Source: Gigantopelta aegis (taxonomy: Eukaryota; Mollusca; Gastropoda; Neomphalida; Peltospiridae). From it: a stretch of DNA of 64,000 nucleotides. The notes under the pieces are model-generated. The model was not told the origin of the DNA. It did no database searches and saw only the letters and a list, made by a program, of their open reading frames with translations. The translations under genes and the position numbers were made by a program. Each line of letters starts with the position of its first letter. Within the stretch, counting starts at the first letter, position 1. The stretch spans positions 12,619,554 through 12,683,553 of the forward strand of contig NC_054703.1 in the NCBI RefSeq assembly GCF_016097555.1, in the 5' to 3' direction. Below are positions 11,490 through 22,339 of this stretch, in pieces.

Positions 11490-11689
11490 NNNNNNNNNNN
11501 NNNNNNNNNNNNNNNNNNNNNNNNNNNNNNNNNNNNNNNNNNNNNNNNNNNNNNNNNNNNNNNNNNNNNNNNNNNNNNNNNNNNNNNNNNNNNNNNNNNN
11601 NNNNNNNNNNNNNNNNNNNNNNNNNNNNNNNNNNNNNNNNNNNNNNNNNNNNNNNNNNNNNNNNNNNNNNNNNNNNNNNNNNNNNNNNN
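11490..11689. other. Assembly gap, exactly 200 N
   Basis: A run of 200 N, a round number that usually marks a scaffold gap of unknown true size. Any reading frame crossing it is meaningless. Confidence 0.98.
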
Positions 11690-11860
11690 TTAATATCCGA
11701 TACGCGAAATAGATCACGGACTCGAACTCTCATTGTTGTGACACCCCGGTTCGTTTGGTGAAATTAGGTCAGTTGCGGCCATTTCAGCTTGCCATTTTTA
11801 TAGCCCGAGAACTCCTTTTACGAATCAGATCAGGTCAGGTCAGGTCAGAGGGTTTTACTA

Positions 11861-11976
11861 GTCCGAGTACTCTGACTGTAAGAGAGGTAGACGAACATTT
11901 GGACATAAATACGCTCTCATTAGCGTATTTATGTCCAAATGTCCGTCTAGCTCTCTTACAGTCAGAGTACTCGGGC
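11861..11976. repeat. Near-perfect 55-bp palindrome with a 6-base loop
   Basis: The left arm (11861-11915) starts GTCCGAGTACTCTGACTGTA and ends AAATACGCT. The loop is CTCATT. The right arm (11922-11976) is the reverse complement with three mismatches in 55. Just before it, CAGGTCAGGTCAGGTCAG is a short direct repeat. The hairpin is strong enough to extrude as a cruciform. It is longer and more perfect than a typical microRNA precursor. Confidence 0.9.
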
Positions 11977-12257
11977 TAAGGGTTTTACGTGCACAAGCTC
12001 TTGTAGTGCACGTCTGTCATGGGCACAGGTGCCCGCCTTGCTAGAGAACACCAGCATGTACTGGGCGGGATGGGGGGGGGGGGGGGGGGGGGGATGGAGT
12101 AGTTTTGATGTTATGAAAGTCCCGTAGGATTAAGCCCCCAAAAAAGAAGGAAAAAAAGGGAGAACGATTGCAGTTTTAATAAATGGATTTGGGCGCTTTT
12201 TTGAACGGTTTGCCGACAAACAAAGGGGAGCTACGTAAAATTTAAAACTTAGAATAG

Positions 12258-12424
12258 CGGTGGCGGATCCAGAAAATCCATTGGGGGGGGGGGGGGGGGG
12301 GGGAAGGGCAATGACATGAGGCGGAATGCCAATGGAAGTTTGGAGGAGGTTTGGAGGGAATCGTAAAAAAAGAAAGAAAATTAATATATAATAAAATTAT
12401 AACTGTCGCAAAATTCACCGGGGG

Positions 12425-12455
<31 letters not shown>

Positions 12456-12471
12456 CCTAGATCTGCCTCTG
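12258..12471. mobile_element. hAT-type MITE with poly-G/poly-C tracts
   Basis: The ends are CGGTGGCGGATCCAG and, reversed from the right, CAGAGGCAGATCTAGG, the usual form of molluscan hAT MITEs (CAGTGGCGGATCCAGG). A run of G follows the left end and a run of C precedes the right end. The short direct repeat GAATAG at the edges is consistent with a decayed 8-bp target duplication. It has no coding capacity. Confidence 0.6.
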
Positions 12472-12722
12472 AATAGTATGCCGAAAATAGCTCGGGATAC
12501 CATTTTTATCGCTTTCTGCTGGGTACATTTTAGTAAAATATAAATGTTTTACATTACTAACAATCATCATTTTAACTAAATCTAATTTAAATATGCAAAT
12601 TTTTTATAATATATACCCACATGTATTACACCAATTTTTTTAAATAATAGATGTCTTGATGAGATATAAGACGTTGTTAAAAGGAATATTGGCATTTTAT
12701 TTCTGTTTACAATTATAATTCG

Positions 12723-12953
12723 TTAACACCTTAGGCGCGGATTCACGGGATACTCTTTTTCGATTAGCAGCAAGGGTTCTTTTATGTGCACCATCCCACA
12801 GACAAGGCAGTACATACCACGGCCTTTGATATACCAGTCGTGGTGCACTGTCTGAAACGAGAAATAGCCCAATGGGCCCACCGACGGGGATCGATCCCAG
12901 ACTGACTGTACATCGAGCGAGCGGTTTACCACTGGGCTACGTGCCGCCCCTTT
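12723..12953 (-). mobile_element. SINE, head type B, tail truncated
   Basis: On the minus strand this reads from the tRNA-like head (GGGGCGGCACGTAGCCCAGTG; A box TAGCCCAGTGGTAAACC, relic B box GGGATCGATCCC) through the body (GGTATGTACTGCCTTGTCTG, TAAAAGAACCCTTGCTGCTA). It stops near GAGTATCCCG, so the 3' tail is missing. It lies in the right part of the TTAA-bounded region and separates the right arm from the core. Confidence 0.85.
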
Positions 12954-13784
12954 GGGTACAGTAATGCTTGCACTAAGCTTACATACGAGTCTTCAAAATA
13001 TGCTTATTATTAGGTCTATTGGTAGGGTACGTTCGAGCAAAAACGACCACTCACGATACCCAAGTGATACTTTTCTTTTCTTTGGGACGACGTAATTGGT
13101 TAGTTTTGTGATTTTAGTTGGGAAAGTCTACTTAATCAAGGGTTTTACAGAATTACTTAAAGTATTAAAGCAGGATGGCTGATAATGTCCAATACGATTT
13201 GAGGGGTATCCGTGCGATTATCACACAATACCCTGTGATCTTAATAAAAGAGGCACGTCTTTTTAGTGTGTCTAGACACAGTGTCTGGGGATCGTCTACA
13301 TATACACCTGCCAATCAGGAACCACAGGTACAGGCCACGGAAAGAGAAGACCAATTAACCAAGAAAACACTGATTATTATTTCAGTACATGGGTTAATTT
13401 ATGTACAAAACATAATACAGTTATTTCAAAATTTTGACAATGGTGGTTTATTTTGTGTTGAAAAATAATATATAATTGTTGCTGGCTTACTGGGATGGCT
13501 ATTAGTACAGAACATTGCAATGCATCCACAAAAATCAGGTATGTTTTGTTTCTTCAGTTCGAAGACTAATTCCTGACGTGACACGTTAGGTATTACGTAA
13601 CCACCAGCTCGCCAGAGGGCGTATTCACTGGGATGGTACAAAATGGCTGCGCCTGTTATATATAATAGCCGTCACATTTAACCGTTTTATTAATTAACTA
13701 TACGATTATACTTGTTGATATTAAGCAATAATGTGCATTATATATCGTTGAATATGCATACCAGGCCTTAATTGTCCCCTCCTT

Positions 13785-14142
13785 TTAAGATAGCTGACCA
13801 CTTTGGTGTGGGCGACGCCGATAATGATGATGTTACCGATGATGATAATAATAACACTCAAAAGCCGAACGTGTGTACTATGGCAGAAGCTGAACGGTAT
13901 ATAAATTACATGATAGAGTTTGGACTGGCCGACAGCACGCGCAACATATTAGTACTTTCGGCGTCAATGAATATGGAAGAATATATGGCACCAATGTTGC
14001 AGAATGCAGTGGAAATCAATCAAAGATAAATGACCTTTTTCAGGCGTTTTTACTTACTGTATGTAACGGTCACCTGTTCCAAACGGCCACTTTTGCCAGG
14101 TCCCCAGAGAGACCGTTATATACATGTTCAACTGTATTAATA
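13785..14142 (+). mobile_element. pogo/Tigger-like 3' end with transposase C-terminus
   Basis: After the TTAA, an open frame runs to the stop at 14027 and includes an acidic stretch (DADNDDVTDDDNNN) and the ending TMAEAERYINYMIEFGLADS, similar in style to the C-terminal tail of pogo/Tigger transposases. The 3' end (14080-14142) has two half-repeats, TAACGGTCACCTGTTCC and GAGACCGTTATATACATG, and finishes TTCAACTGTA, a pogo-type terminus in TA. The 5' part was removed at the TTAA boundary of the neighbouring element. Confidence 0.5.
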
Positions 14143-14149
14143 TAAACAA

Positions 14150-14310
14150 TGTTGGAGCCAGTAGGATCGATACCCGTTGGTGAGACCATTGGACTATTAA
14201 ATGTAGCTGGTTTCCAGTCTAAGGCTATAAGTCAGAATTACGAAATGATTGACATTCAATAGCCGATGATTAATAAATCAATGTGCTCTACTCTAGTGGT
14301 GTCGTTAAAG
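14150..14310 (+). mobile_element. SINE relic, tail T1
   Basis: Only the 3' part is clear: GACATTCAATAGCCGATGAT, TAATAAATCAATGTGCTCTA, GTGGTGTCGTTAAAGAAAG. The preceding 100 bases may hold a decayed head (GGATCGATACCCG). It lies in the presumed intron just upstream of zinc-finger gene 1. Confidence 0.6.
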
Positions 14311-14381
14311 AAAGAAAAAAACAACAACTTTTAAAACTTTTGTTTATTCATTATTTACTGTACTATACTACTATTTGCTTA

Positions 14382-14405
14382 TACATCGGCAAATGTTTAT
14401 TCCAG
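14382..14405 (+). promoter_or_regulatory. Candidate 3' splice site of zinc-finger gene 1
   Basis: CGGCAAATGTTTATTCCAG ends at 14405 after a T-rich stretch. The identical 19 bases precede zinc-finger gene 2 on the other strand (55552-55570). Conservation between paralogues together with the ending CAG and the pyrimidine-rich context supports a shared intron acceptor, with the coding exon starting at 14406. Confidence 0.6.
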
Positions 14406-14483
14406 ACAGAATTAAAGAAAGAAGACATCGTGATACAAAATTTACAGTTCATAACATCGATGATCCTTTGTCTTAAAGGCAAT

Positions 14484-16202
14484 ATGTCTAGCAGTGATGA
14501 GAGTTGTGTCGAACGTGGGGTCTCGTCCACACTTTGCGGAAACAACCCGGATCTGGAAGGACAGACGTCAACAGATTCTTGTGAGAAACCTTTCCAATGT
14601 GGGATGTGCTTCGAGTGTTTCTCTTACAAGTGTCACATTATGCAGCATATGTTAATGCACACTGGAGTTAAGGCTTTTAAATGTGAAATGTGTTTGAAAT
14701 GCTTCTCAAAGATTTCGCATTTAAAAATACATATGATGTTGATTCACTCTGGAGATGGGCCTTACAAATGTGAGGTCTGTGCAAAGTGTTACTGTGACAC
14801 TTCCAGTTTGAAACAGCATATGCTGGTTCACACTGGAGTTAAGGATTTTAAATGTGAGGTGTGTGCAAAATGTTTCTCACTCAGTTCCAACTTCAAAAAA
14901 CATATGTTGATTCACACTGGTGTTAGCTCCTTTAAATGCGAGGTCTGTGCAAAATGTTTCTATGGCAGTAGCGACTTTAAGAAACATATGCTGGTTCACA
15001 CTTCAGTTAAGAATTTCAAATGTGAAGTGTGTGAAAAACAATTCACACGAAGATCCACCGTGAAACGACATATGATCATTCACACTGGAGTTGGACTGTA
15101 CAAATGTGAGGTCTGTGCAAAATGTTTCCATGACGCTTCCAGTTTGAAACAGCATGTGCCGATACACACCAGAGTTAAGGATTTTAAATGTGAGGTCTGT
15201 TCAAAATGTTTCCGTGACACTTCCAGTTTGAAACGGCATGTGCCGATACACACCAGAGTTAAGGATTTTAAATGTGAGGTCTGTGATAAATGTTTCTCAC
15301 ATAAGTCAGAGTTGAAACGACATATGTTCGTTCATGCTAGTGATTGCCCTTTCACATGTGAGGTGTGTGCAAAACGTTTCTGTGGTAATTCCAGATTGAA
15401 AACTCACATGTTAATACACACTGGCGTCAAGTCTTACAAATGCGACACGTGTGCAAAATCGTTTTCTCGACGCCCCACCTTGAAACAGCATATGTTGTGT
15501 CACACTCGAGTTAAGAATTTCACATGTAACGTCTGTGCAAATGGTTTCTTGCGCAAAAACGAGTTGAAGAGACATATGTTTATCCACACCGGTGTTAGTC
15601 CTTTCAAGTGTGACTTCTGTGCAAAATGTTTCTGTGATAGGTACAAAGTAGAACAACATATGAAGACCCACACAGGTGTTAAGTCTTTCGAATGTGATGT
15701 GTGTGCAAAACGTTTCTTGACGAGCTCCCATGTGAAACAACATATGAAGACCCACACAGGTGTTAAGTCTTTTGAATGTGATGTGTGTGAAAAATGTTTC
15801 ACACAAAGACCGAACTTGAAAAAACATATGCTAGTTCACACAGGCGTCAAGTCTTTCAAATGTGAGTTGTGCGAAAAATGTTTCTCACAAAATTCTCAAC
15901 TTAAAAAACACATGACCGTTCACACTGACGTTAGGTCTTTCCAATGTGAAGTATGTGAAATTTTTTTCTCATATGATACCACTTTGAAACAACATATGCT
16001 GATTCACACTGGAGTCAAGAATTTCAAATGTGAGGTGTGCAAAAAGTGTTTCGCACGCAATGTCATCTTGAAACAACATATGTCCATTCATACTGGTGAG
16101 AAACCTTTCAAATGTGACCAGTGCACAAAATGCTTTTCTCGGACCTCTCTGCTTAAAAGTCATCAGCTGATTCATACTAATGAGAAATCTTTGAAACGTT
16201 GA
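14484..16202 (+). CDS. C2H2 zinc-finger protein 1, 19 fingers
   Basis: A single open exon encodes about 572 residues from the ATG at 14484 (MSSSDESC). The frame stays open upstream to 14283, but that part crosses the candidate splice acceptor at 14405 and looks like intron, so the shorter start is preferred. Residues 1-36 form a leader shared with gene 2 (CGNNPDLEGQTS and CEKPF). Nineteen C2H2 fingers of about 28 residues follow from residue 37 to 565, each C-x2-C-x12-H-x3-H. Most linkers read HTGVKxF rather than HTGEKPF; only the last two use GEK or NEK. No KRAB, BTB, SCAN or ZAD domain is seen. Family knowledge: such proteins are nuclear DNA-binding regulators. The target is unknown. Fingers near 7-8 and 14-15 are locally duplicated. 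After the stop, more finger copies exist only as decayed repeats. Confidence 0.85.
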   Translation: MSSSDESCVERGVSSTLCGNNPDLEGQTSTDSCEKPFQCGMCFECFSYKCHIMQHMLMHTGVKAFKCEMCLKCFSKISHLKIHMMLIHSGDGPYKCEVCAKCYCDTSSLKQHMLVHTGVKDFKCEVCAKCFSLSSNFKKHMLIHTGVSSFKCEVCAKCFYGSSDFKKHMLVHTSVKNFKCEVCEKQFTRRSTVKRHMIIHTGVGLYKCEVCAKCFHDASSLKQHVPIHTRVKDFKCEVCSKCFRDTSSLKRHVPIHTRVKDFKCEVCDKCFSHKSELKRHMFVHASDCPFTCEVCAKRFCGNSRLKTHMLIHTGVKSYKCDTCAKSFSRRPTLKQHMLCHTRVKNFTCNVCANGFLRKNELKRHMFIHTGVSPFKCDFCAKCFCDRYKVEQHMKTHTGVKSFECDVCAKRFLTSSHVKQHMKTHTGVKSFECDVCEKCFTQRPNLKKHMLVHTGVKSFKCELCEKCFSQNSQLKKHMTVHTDVRSFQCEVCEIFFSYDTTLKQHMLIHTGVKNFKCEVCKKCFARNVILKQHMSIHTGEKPFKCDQCTKCFSRTSLLKSHQLIHTNEKSLKR

Positions 16203-16553
16203 AAATGCACAGAATGTGTTAAAAGACAGAGCAGTGTTTTTGTTAAACGTTATCAGTTGATTCGTGTCAATGGGAAATCTTTGAAATGTTGAAAATGCAC
16301 AGAATGTGTTACAGATAGAGCAGTGTTTCTGTTAAAAGTTATCAGTTGATTCGTGTCAATGGGAAACCTTTGAAATGGTGAAAATGCACAGAATGTGTTA
16401 CAGATAGAGCAGTGTTTATGTTATAAATTATCAGTTGATTCGTATCAATGGGAAACCTTTGAAATGTTGAAAATGCACAGAATGTTTTACAGATAGAGCA
16501 GTGTTTCTGTTATAAATTATCAGTTGATTTGTGTCAATGGGAAACCTTTGAAA
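16203..16553 (+). pseudogene. Decayed zinc-finger tail repeats of gene 1, about 89-bp unit
   Basis: About four repeats of roughly 89 bp follow the stop. Each is a worn copy of the last finger: TGCACAGAATGTG stands for the second cysteine pair, GTTATCAGTTGATTCGT for the histidine helix and GGGAAACCTTTGAAATG for the linker. An extra base or two per unit and a stop in the linker (TTGAAATGTTGA) prevent reading through. The array resumes after the SINE insertion at 24646. Confidence 0.8.
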
Positions 16554-17097
16554 GTAAAGTAAAGTTTGTTTTATTTAACGACGCCACTAGAGCACATTGG
16601 TTTTTTGTCTTATCATCGGCTATTGGACGTCAAACATGGTCATTCTGACACTGTTTTTTTTTAGAGGAAACCCGCTGTCGCCACATAGGCTACTCTTTTA
16701 TGACAGGCAGCAAGGGATCTTTTATTTGCGCTTCCCACAGGCAGGATAGCACAAACCATGGCCTTTGTTGAAACAGTTATGGATCACTGGTCTGTGCAAG
16801 TGGTTTGCATGCGCATGCGTGAGGACTTGCGGTCGTTTGAAAGTTGCTCTCGAATATATCAAGTTTGGACTAGTATACTGGTACGCTAGTACTTATAATT
16901 TTATATACATACTTTGTAACTGATGTGTGATCTTGTAGAAAAGTTTTGTGGATTTCTAATGAACATTTTCAGTATTATTGAAGGATTTTTAAAATGCACG
17001 GTTTACATTAATTAATTTTCAAATGTGAAGTGAGTTATAACTCACTGTTTCTACTGACAACTGGAGAACAATAGAAAAACTGCCCGGAAGCAGAACA

Positions 17098-18653
17098 ATG
17101 GAGTCTGATTGCAACTATTCTAATGACCAAGAGGCTGATCTGGACCATAACAATAGTATAATACACGACACTCAAGAACCAAGTCAAGTGGAAAGCGAAG
17201 TGTTTCAAAACATACACGATCAGCTTGGAAGCTTGGATATAAATGACTTTGAACGTAATCTTTTACACATATACGAAGGTAGAGATTGCGAATTAAACCA
17301 TGTGAGATGCAGTATGTATGATTATGCGAAGAGTAAATGTGAACACTTTCCTGAAGGCCGATGTTTGATTAAACGCGTGAAACGATCGCAAGGTGAGCGT
17401 TCTGTTTCTCAGAAATATGCTAACGACATATACATGTTATGTCACTATGTCATGGGCGAGTCACCGAAACAACACTATGCAGTGATGTGTTAAGCAAGAC
17501 AAGGACCCAGAGTGGCTTGTATGGAGATGACGATGCCGATGTCACCTTAAACAGCAATACGACAAACAAGACGGACTGTGGGTCACGAAATGGGTTCGAC
17601 CTGGCAAGTATTGTCACTTCCATTATTGAAATCAAAGAATTGATAAATGAAAAATTCCTTGTACTTTCAAATCGCCTAGATAAAATAGAAAAGGGCAAAG
17701 ATAAGGAAATTGAGTTTCTAAAATCTAAACTAACTGAAAAAGAAGAACGAAATAAGATGTTAACGGAGCAAATGAACATTCACTTTGTTAATGAACAAAA
17801 GCTGACATCTGAAAATAAACTATTGAAAAGCGACACAAAAGAAATGGAAATAAAACTTTCTTCAAGTCATTCGGAACAGAGGCGGATGTCCGATCAATTC
17901 CGAAAACACGATGTAATAGTAGGAAAGGTAGACACTATAATGCAGAGGACCAAGACATCTTATGCCTCTCTTCTTTCTGCCGATATTTCTTGTAACTCAA
18001 TGTCGCCTATGACACCGGAACGACGCACACAGCATGCTGAAAACACTACACCTTTGTCTGGAGTTAAGAGTAATGTGCTGATTGAGGAAAATTCTTCAAC
18101 GATGTCGCATAAAGTTCATACTTCTCAACAGCAGAACGGCAACGTGTCGCCGTCACCCGTAGATAAGGAGCCACACGAGACGCCACAAACAACAGACAGT
18201 TTTGATCTCAACAAACGCAATATTGATGACATTCATATTGAATTCGGCAGTGTTCATCCCTCCACAGCTGCTACTGTAGGAGAATCGATTCCCACTTTAG
18301 GGCCTAACATGGATTTATTCAGTGGTGATAGAAAGAAGAAAACAATCAGATTTGTGTTATCCAGAATTAAAGCAGACAAACCCTTTGCCCTTGTAAGTGA
18401 TGCAATCATAAAATATGCCACACAAAAACACGTTGTGGTAACCTATGTAAGATTAATGAAAACATGGACTAATAGGGCTGGTAAAAATATTAGTTACACC
18501 ATTCAAATAAACATTGATGCAATATGTGCACCTAAGATAGATGATTCATTTTGGCCTGACGATGTACCCTGTAGGCCGTACATCCCTAGGTCGCAAATGA
18601 ATCATCATCACGACCAGGACTGGTCAAATGAAGAAATAAATAATTACAATTAG
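17098..18653 (+). pseudogene. LINE ORF1 protein, one frameshift
   Basis: The ATG at 17098 opens MESDCNYSNDQEADL. Near 17485 the reading changes frame and continues to the stop at 18653. The first section has a cysteine/histidine cluster (CELNHVRCSMYDYAKSKCEH). The second has a long coiled coil (IKELINEKFLVLSNRLDKIE onward, about 80 residues) and a low-complexity Ser/Thr/Gln section. Its C-terminal basic domain contains KKKTIRFVLSRIKADKPF and ends with IPRSQMNHHHDQDW. ORF1 proteins of LINEs bind the element RNA and act as nucleic-acid chaperones; coiled coils drive their trimerisation. The zinc-cluster plus coiled-coil order resembles other molluscan LINE ORF1s. Confidence 0.75.
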
Positions 18654-20680
18654 CGGTACTCTAGAAGCCAATAATGAAAATAGTTACGTTTATAATACTA
18701 TTAATTATTTTCACTTTCACACTTCGTATTGTGACCTGGAACATGAGAGGAGTGATGTATGGCACTCCTCACTTAGTAACATTACTAAACAATGTAGACA
18801 TTGCTATTATTACGGAGCACTGGCTCCACGATCATTCAAAAATGTTTCTTTGTAATCTGAGATCAGACTTTAATGTAGTTGTAAAATGTGACAAAAACAC
18901 GAATAATTCCACCCGAGGGTTTGGGGGAGTAGCAATTATGTATCGGAAAACAGCTTATTTCCAAATTGAAAACATAGACTTACATTTTGACCACATTGTC
19001 ACAATAAAAATAATGAAGTCAGATTACGAACATGTTTACCTGATAGGTACACGCCTTCCCTCTACAAATTATACAAATCAACATTATTTAAATGCTCTTG
19101 AAAATGTGTGTGAGGTGTTTGATAAATATTCAAGTGACGGTGCATGTGTGATAGCAGGTGACTTAAATGTGGATATTCACAGATGTGATTTCCAGAAATC
19201 TTACAGAGTTAGAACTCTGAGAAACTATTCAAACAGAGACATTTGATTTCTACATCATGTATATCACCAGAACAACCAAAGTGTACATTTAGATCTAAAG
19301 ACAATGCCAACAGAAGCACAATTGACTATATTTGTGTACCTGAATATATGCGTGGATGTATTCTTGTATGTGAAGTTAACCAACTTATTCCCTATGATAT
19401 ATCTGATCACTATTCATTATATAGTACTATATCTATATTTAGGAGTAGAATAGATAATTTAGCTGCCAATGATGTTACGCTAAAATGGTCCAAAGCCAAC
19501 GAAGATGATTTAAGAATGTACAAAACAGAAGTAGATAAACTGTTAAACTTTACATATAACCAAACACACGAATGTTACGAACAAGATATAGAAACGTATA
19601 ACACAAGAATTGTGCATAGTCTTTTATATGCATCTCATATGTATATACCACGAGGAAGATATAGACGATACTTGAAACCGTTTTGGAAACGTGACGGCTT
19701 AGATAAAGATCACCACACAATGAGAGAAAAACGTCGAGAATGGAAAAAAGATATGAAACCTCGAAATCCACAATCCATTTCTTATCGTAATTATAAAGAT
19801 GCGAAACGTGTGTTCCGAAAAAACAACAGACGTTCGAAATTGAATTATAAAGATTATGTGTATAAGGAAATTGAAAATAGTTCAAATGTTGATGTGGGGT
19901 ATTTTTATAAAACTGTTAGGCATTTTAGACAATCGTCTTCAACAATAAACCTACTCAAATATAACGGGACTGAAGCAATAACTCCATATCAAATTACATG
20001 TTTATGGAAAGATTATTTCGCAGATCTTGCCACAGAAAATACTGAATGCCAGAATTCGGAAAAAATTAATATTGAACAACTTTTAGGCGATAGTTATTCA
20101 CAGGAAGAAACAATTTTAGCTGACCTCGTGACATTTGGTGAAGTAGCCTCTGTTATTAAACCCCTTAAAAATAACAAAGCACCAGGACCAGATGGCATCT
20201 CTAACGAACACTTAAGATATGCAGGAGATATATTTATGCAACATATTCAAATTCTTTTTAACCTGATTATTGAAAAAGAATATATTCCTAAAGCTTATAG
20301 AATTGGATGCACTATTCCATTATATAAACAAAACGGAAAAGACAAAAGTGACCCACGGAACTACAGAGGTATAACTTTGACATCTTCATTAGGCAAATTG
20401 CTAGAAAAAATCATCCTTAAAGGAAACATGACACGAGACCATATTATAGCTCATTTTAAAAGAAAAATGATATAAAAAAAATATACAAATAACTTTATAA
20501 CAATAAAATACGTGTAGTTAACTTAAAATGAAGAAATTACGCTAATCAGTATCAAAGTACGATTTATGCATATTTCTTCGTGAGCATTCGGAAAAAAGGG
20601 AAGTGACGTCAGAGCCGCTGTACTCTTCCATTGTTGTTAACTGTTTATATATGGAGTAAGGGGCTTACGATCTTTTCAGA

Positions 20681-20850
20681 CCAACAGTGCCGTACTGCGC
20701 GGCCTTTGGGTGTAAAAATAAACAGTTTAAACGATCGGGATTGTCTTTTTATGGTTTTCCAAAGGATTGTATCCGAAGAAAGACGCGTGTATTTTATCGC
20801 AAAAGAAAAGATTGGACACCAACACCGCATAGTACTTTGGTGTCAGCCTA
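20681..20850 (+). pseudogene. THAP domain, partial
   Basis: In one frame the sequence reads PTVPYCAAFGCKNKQFKRSG, then LSFYGFPKD, RRKTRVFYRKRKDW and TPTPHSTLVSA. This is the N-terminal two-thirds of a THAP zinc finger (C-x4-C, FP, W, then normally C-x2-H-F). The second metal pair is missing: the frame reaches a stop right after VSA. TCTTTTCAG just before the domain may be a splice acceptor. THAP domains bind DNA and are found in P-element and Kolobok transposases and in host regulators. Confidence 0.7.
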
Positions 20851-21476
20851 ATTACAGCCCGGAGCCCGAACGTTACCCGGAGACAAAAACAGTACTCAGT
20901 TGCGAATGCCGAGGTGTACATTGTACATATTTGGCACAAAGATACACCTCAGCATGATGTATTTATATATGTTAAAACAAAAATGTAGAATTATTTATTT
21001 ATTTATTTTTTTGGAAAAAAAAAAAAAAATTCATGTTAGGGCTGTAGGCCTACATAACAAAATCTGTATTCACCGTCCGAAGAAGGAAACGTCAATAAGT
21101 AATTAAATATGGCATATACAAACATGGGATTTGGCATGAGGATACATCTCAGTACGATGTATTTAAATATGTTTTTAAAAAACGTGTAGAAAACAATAAT
21201 AATTTTAAATAATGTTTTTAATCTTCGGGCGGAATACGTCACAAAAACGTTCCTCATCGCCCGAAGCCCCAAAGCAACACGAAGTTCAATACAAAATAAA
21301 CCACTACTGTCGGTGTCGAAATAACTATTATGTTTCATCCACGGGCTGACTTGAGAATCGGAGTGTTGTTTTAGTTAATTGGTCCTTTCTTTCCGTGGCC
21401 TGCACATGTGATTCCTGATTGGCAGGTGTATATTGCAGGGTATCGACCAGGTAAGTGATTACCACAGTCTAGACAT

Positions 21477-21675
21477 CAGGGCCGTACCCTGACCAAAATC
21501 CATGGGGGGGCACTAAATTTTATAAATAATTTTTAACATACTATAAAGATTAAACATTTCTATGCTATTACTGGAGATATATATTAAAAAAAAAAAAAAG
21601 GACAAGATTCTCGGGGGGGGGGGGGGGGCAGCAGCCCCCCGGCCCCCCCCCCCCCCCCCGGAGGGTACGGCCCTA
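21477..21675. mobile_element. hAT-like MITE, about 200 bp, inside THAP element 1
   Basis: The ends are CAGGGCCGTACCCT and its complement (GAGGGTACGGCCCTA), with an 8-base direct repeat CTAGACAT at 21469-21476 and 21673-21680. It carries G and C homopolymer tracts next to its ends, as the MITEs at 12258 and 38241 do. It has no coding capacity. This is the innermost layer of the nest. Confidence 0.75.
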
Positions 21676-22069
21676 GACATACATACAATACGTGCCAGTT
21701 TTTTTTTAAGATCACAGGGTATTGTGGCGTAACCTGTCGCGACTATAGTACAATGTTAATGGACATTATCAGCCGCCCTGCTTCATTACTGTAAATAATG
21801 CTGTAAAACTCTTGATTAAGTAGACTTTCCCATCTAAAATTACAAAACTGACCAATTACGTAGTACCAAAGAAAAGAAAATTATCACTTGGGTATCGTGA
21901 GTGGTCGTTTTTACTCTAACGCACCCTACCAATAGGCCTAATAATATGCTACTTTTTTTTTATGAGAGAAAAATACTATAACCCCATTTCGTTCTATTGA
22001 TGCAAATAGAATTATATATTTAGTTTAAAAGTTGATTATACTCTCAAGTCATTTATGTTGTTTTACAAG

Positions 22070-22339
22070 TCAGGTTAATGAAAGTGAAGCGCCTTGTCGT
22101 AAATTAGAGCGTTTGTTTACACTGTGCATACAGATTTCATTATGTACAGCCCGAACATAAAAAATGCGATATTTTCTAATATTGGTCGACCGGTCTGGTC
22201 TGGCACCATCAGTTTCTCCACCCTCCGACTCGCTATCCGTTTTTTCTTCAGTATCACTGTTGTAAGTAAATGTGTGTCTTTCTTCATTTACTAACAGCTC
22301 ATATTGATACGGCAAACCGTTTTGCGAACGAACACTCAT
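22070..22339 (-). other. Acidic leader frame, possibly start of a P2X7-tail-like protein
   Basis: On the minus strand the frame begins MSVRSQNGLPYQYELLVNEE and runs into an acidic patch (SDTEEKTDSESEGGETDG). The pattern PYQ(Y/F)E followed by Asp/Glu/Ser-rich sequence resembles, from memory, the start of P2X7-C-terminus-like proteins of invertebrates, but the diagnostic WCxCxxC section is absent. Convergent with the THAP domain. The same order occurs in the second THAP element. Confidence 0.35.

Larger units (their letters stand above)
8379..13784. mobile_element. TTAA-bounded region with long inverted arms (candidate Kolobok-like element)
   Basis: TTAA at 8375-8378 is followed by AGGAGAGGACAATTAAGGC. 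On the other strand, TTAA at 13785-13788 is followed by AAGGAGGGGACAATTAAGGC. The arms (left about 8379-9090, right about 13010-13784) are reverse complements over some 700 bp at roughly 80-85% by eye, sharing CTCTGGCGAGCTGGTGGTTA, TGATTCCTGATTGGCAGGTG and TTGATTAAGTAGACTTT. A third copy of the arm sequence sits at 21280-21960. The core holds later insertions (Tc1, pogo end, hAT MITE, SINE) and a 200-N gap. The outer flanks do not match: minisatellite on the left, pogo/Tigger coding sequence on the right. Either the locus was rearranged or the two arms come from separate copies. Confidence 0.55.

Noticed and set aside
11421-11761. Open frames of about 100 codons across the N runs at 11490 and 57276
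   Set aside because: They are open only because N is not read as a stop; the real sequence is unknown.
11829-11849. Nuclear-receptor response element (AGGTCA repeats)
   Set aside because: The overlapping CAGGT direct repeat is low complexity and not next to any gene.
11861-11976. microRNA precursor
   Set aside because: The hairpin is almost perfectly paired with a 6-base loop and no typical internal bulges; without small-RNA data a foldback is more likely.
13175-13468. Coding gene in the right arm (97-codon frame)
   Set aside because: The sequence is repeated in the left arm and at 21280-21960 without a conserved frame.
15411-15827. Minus-strand open frames of 68-138 codons within zinc-finger gene 1
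   Set aside because: Antisense shadows of a repetitive coding exon with no motif of their own.
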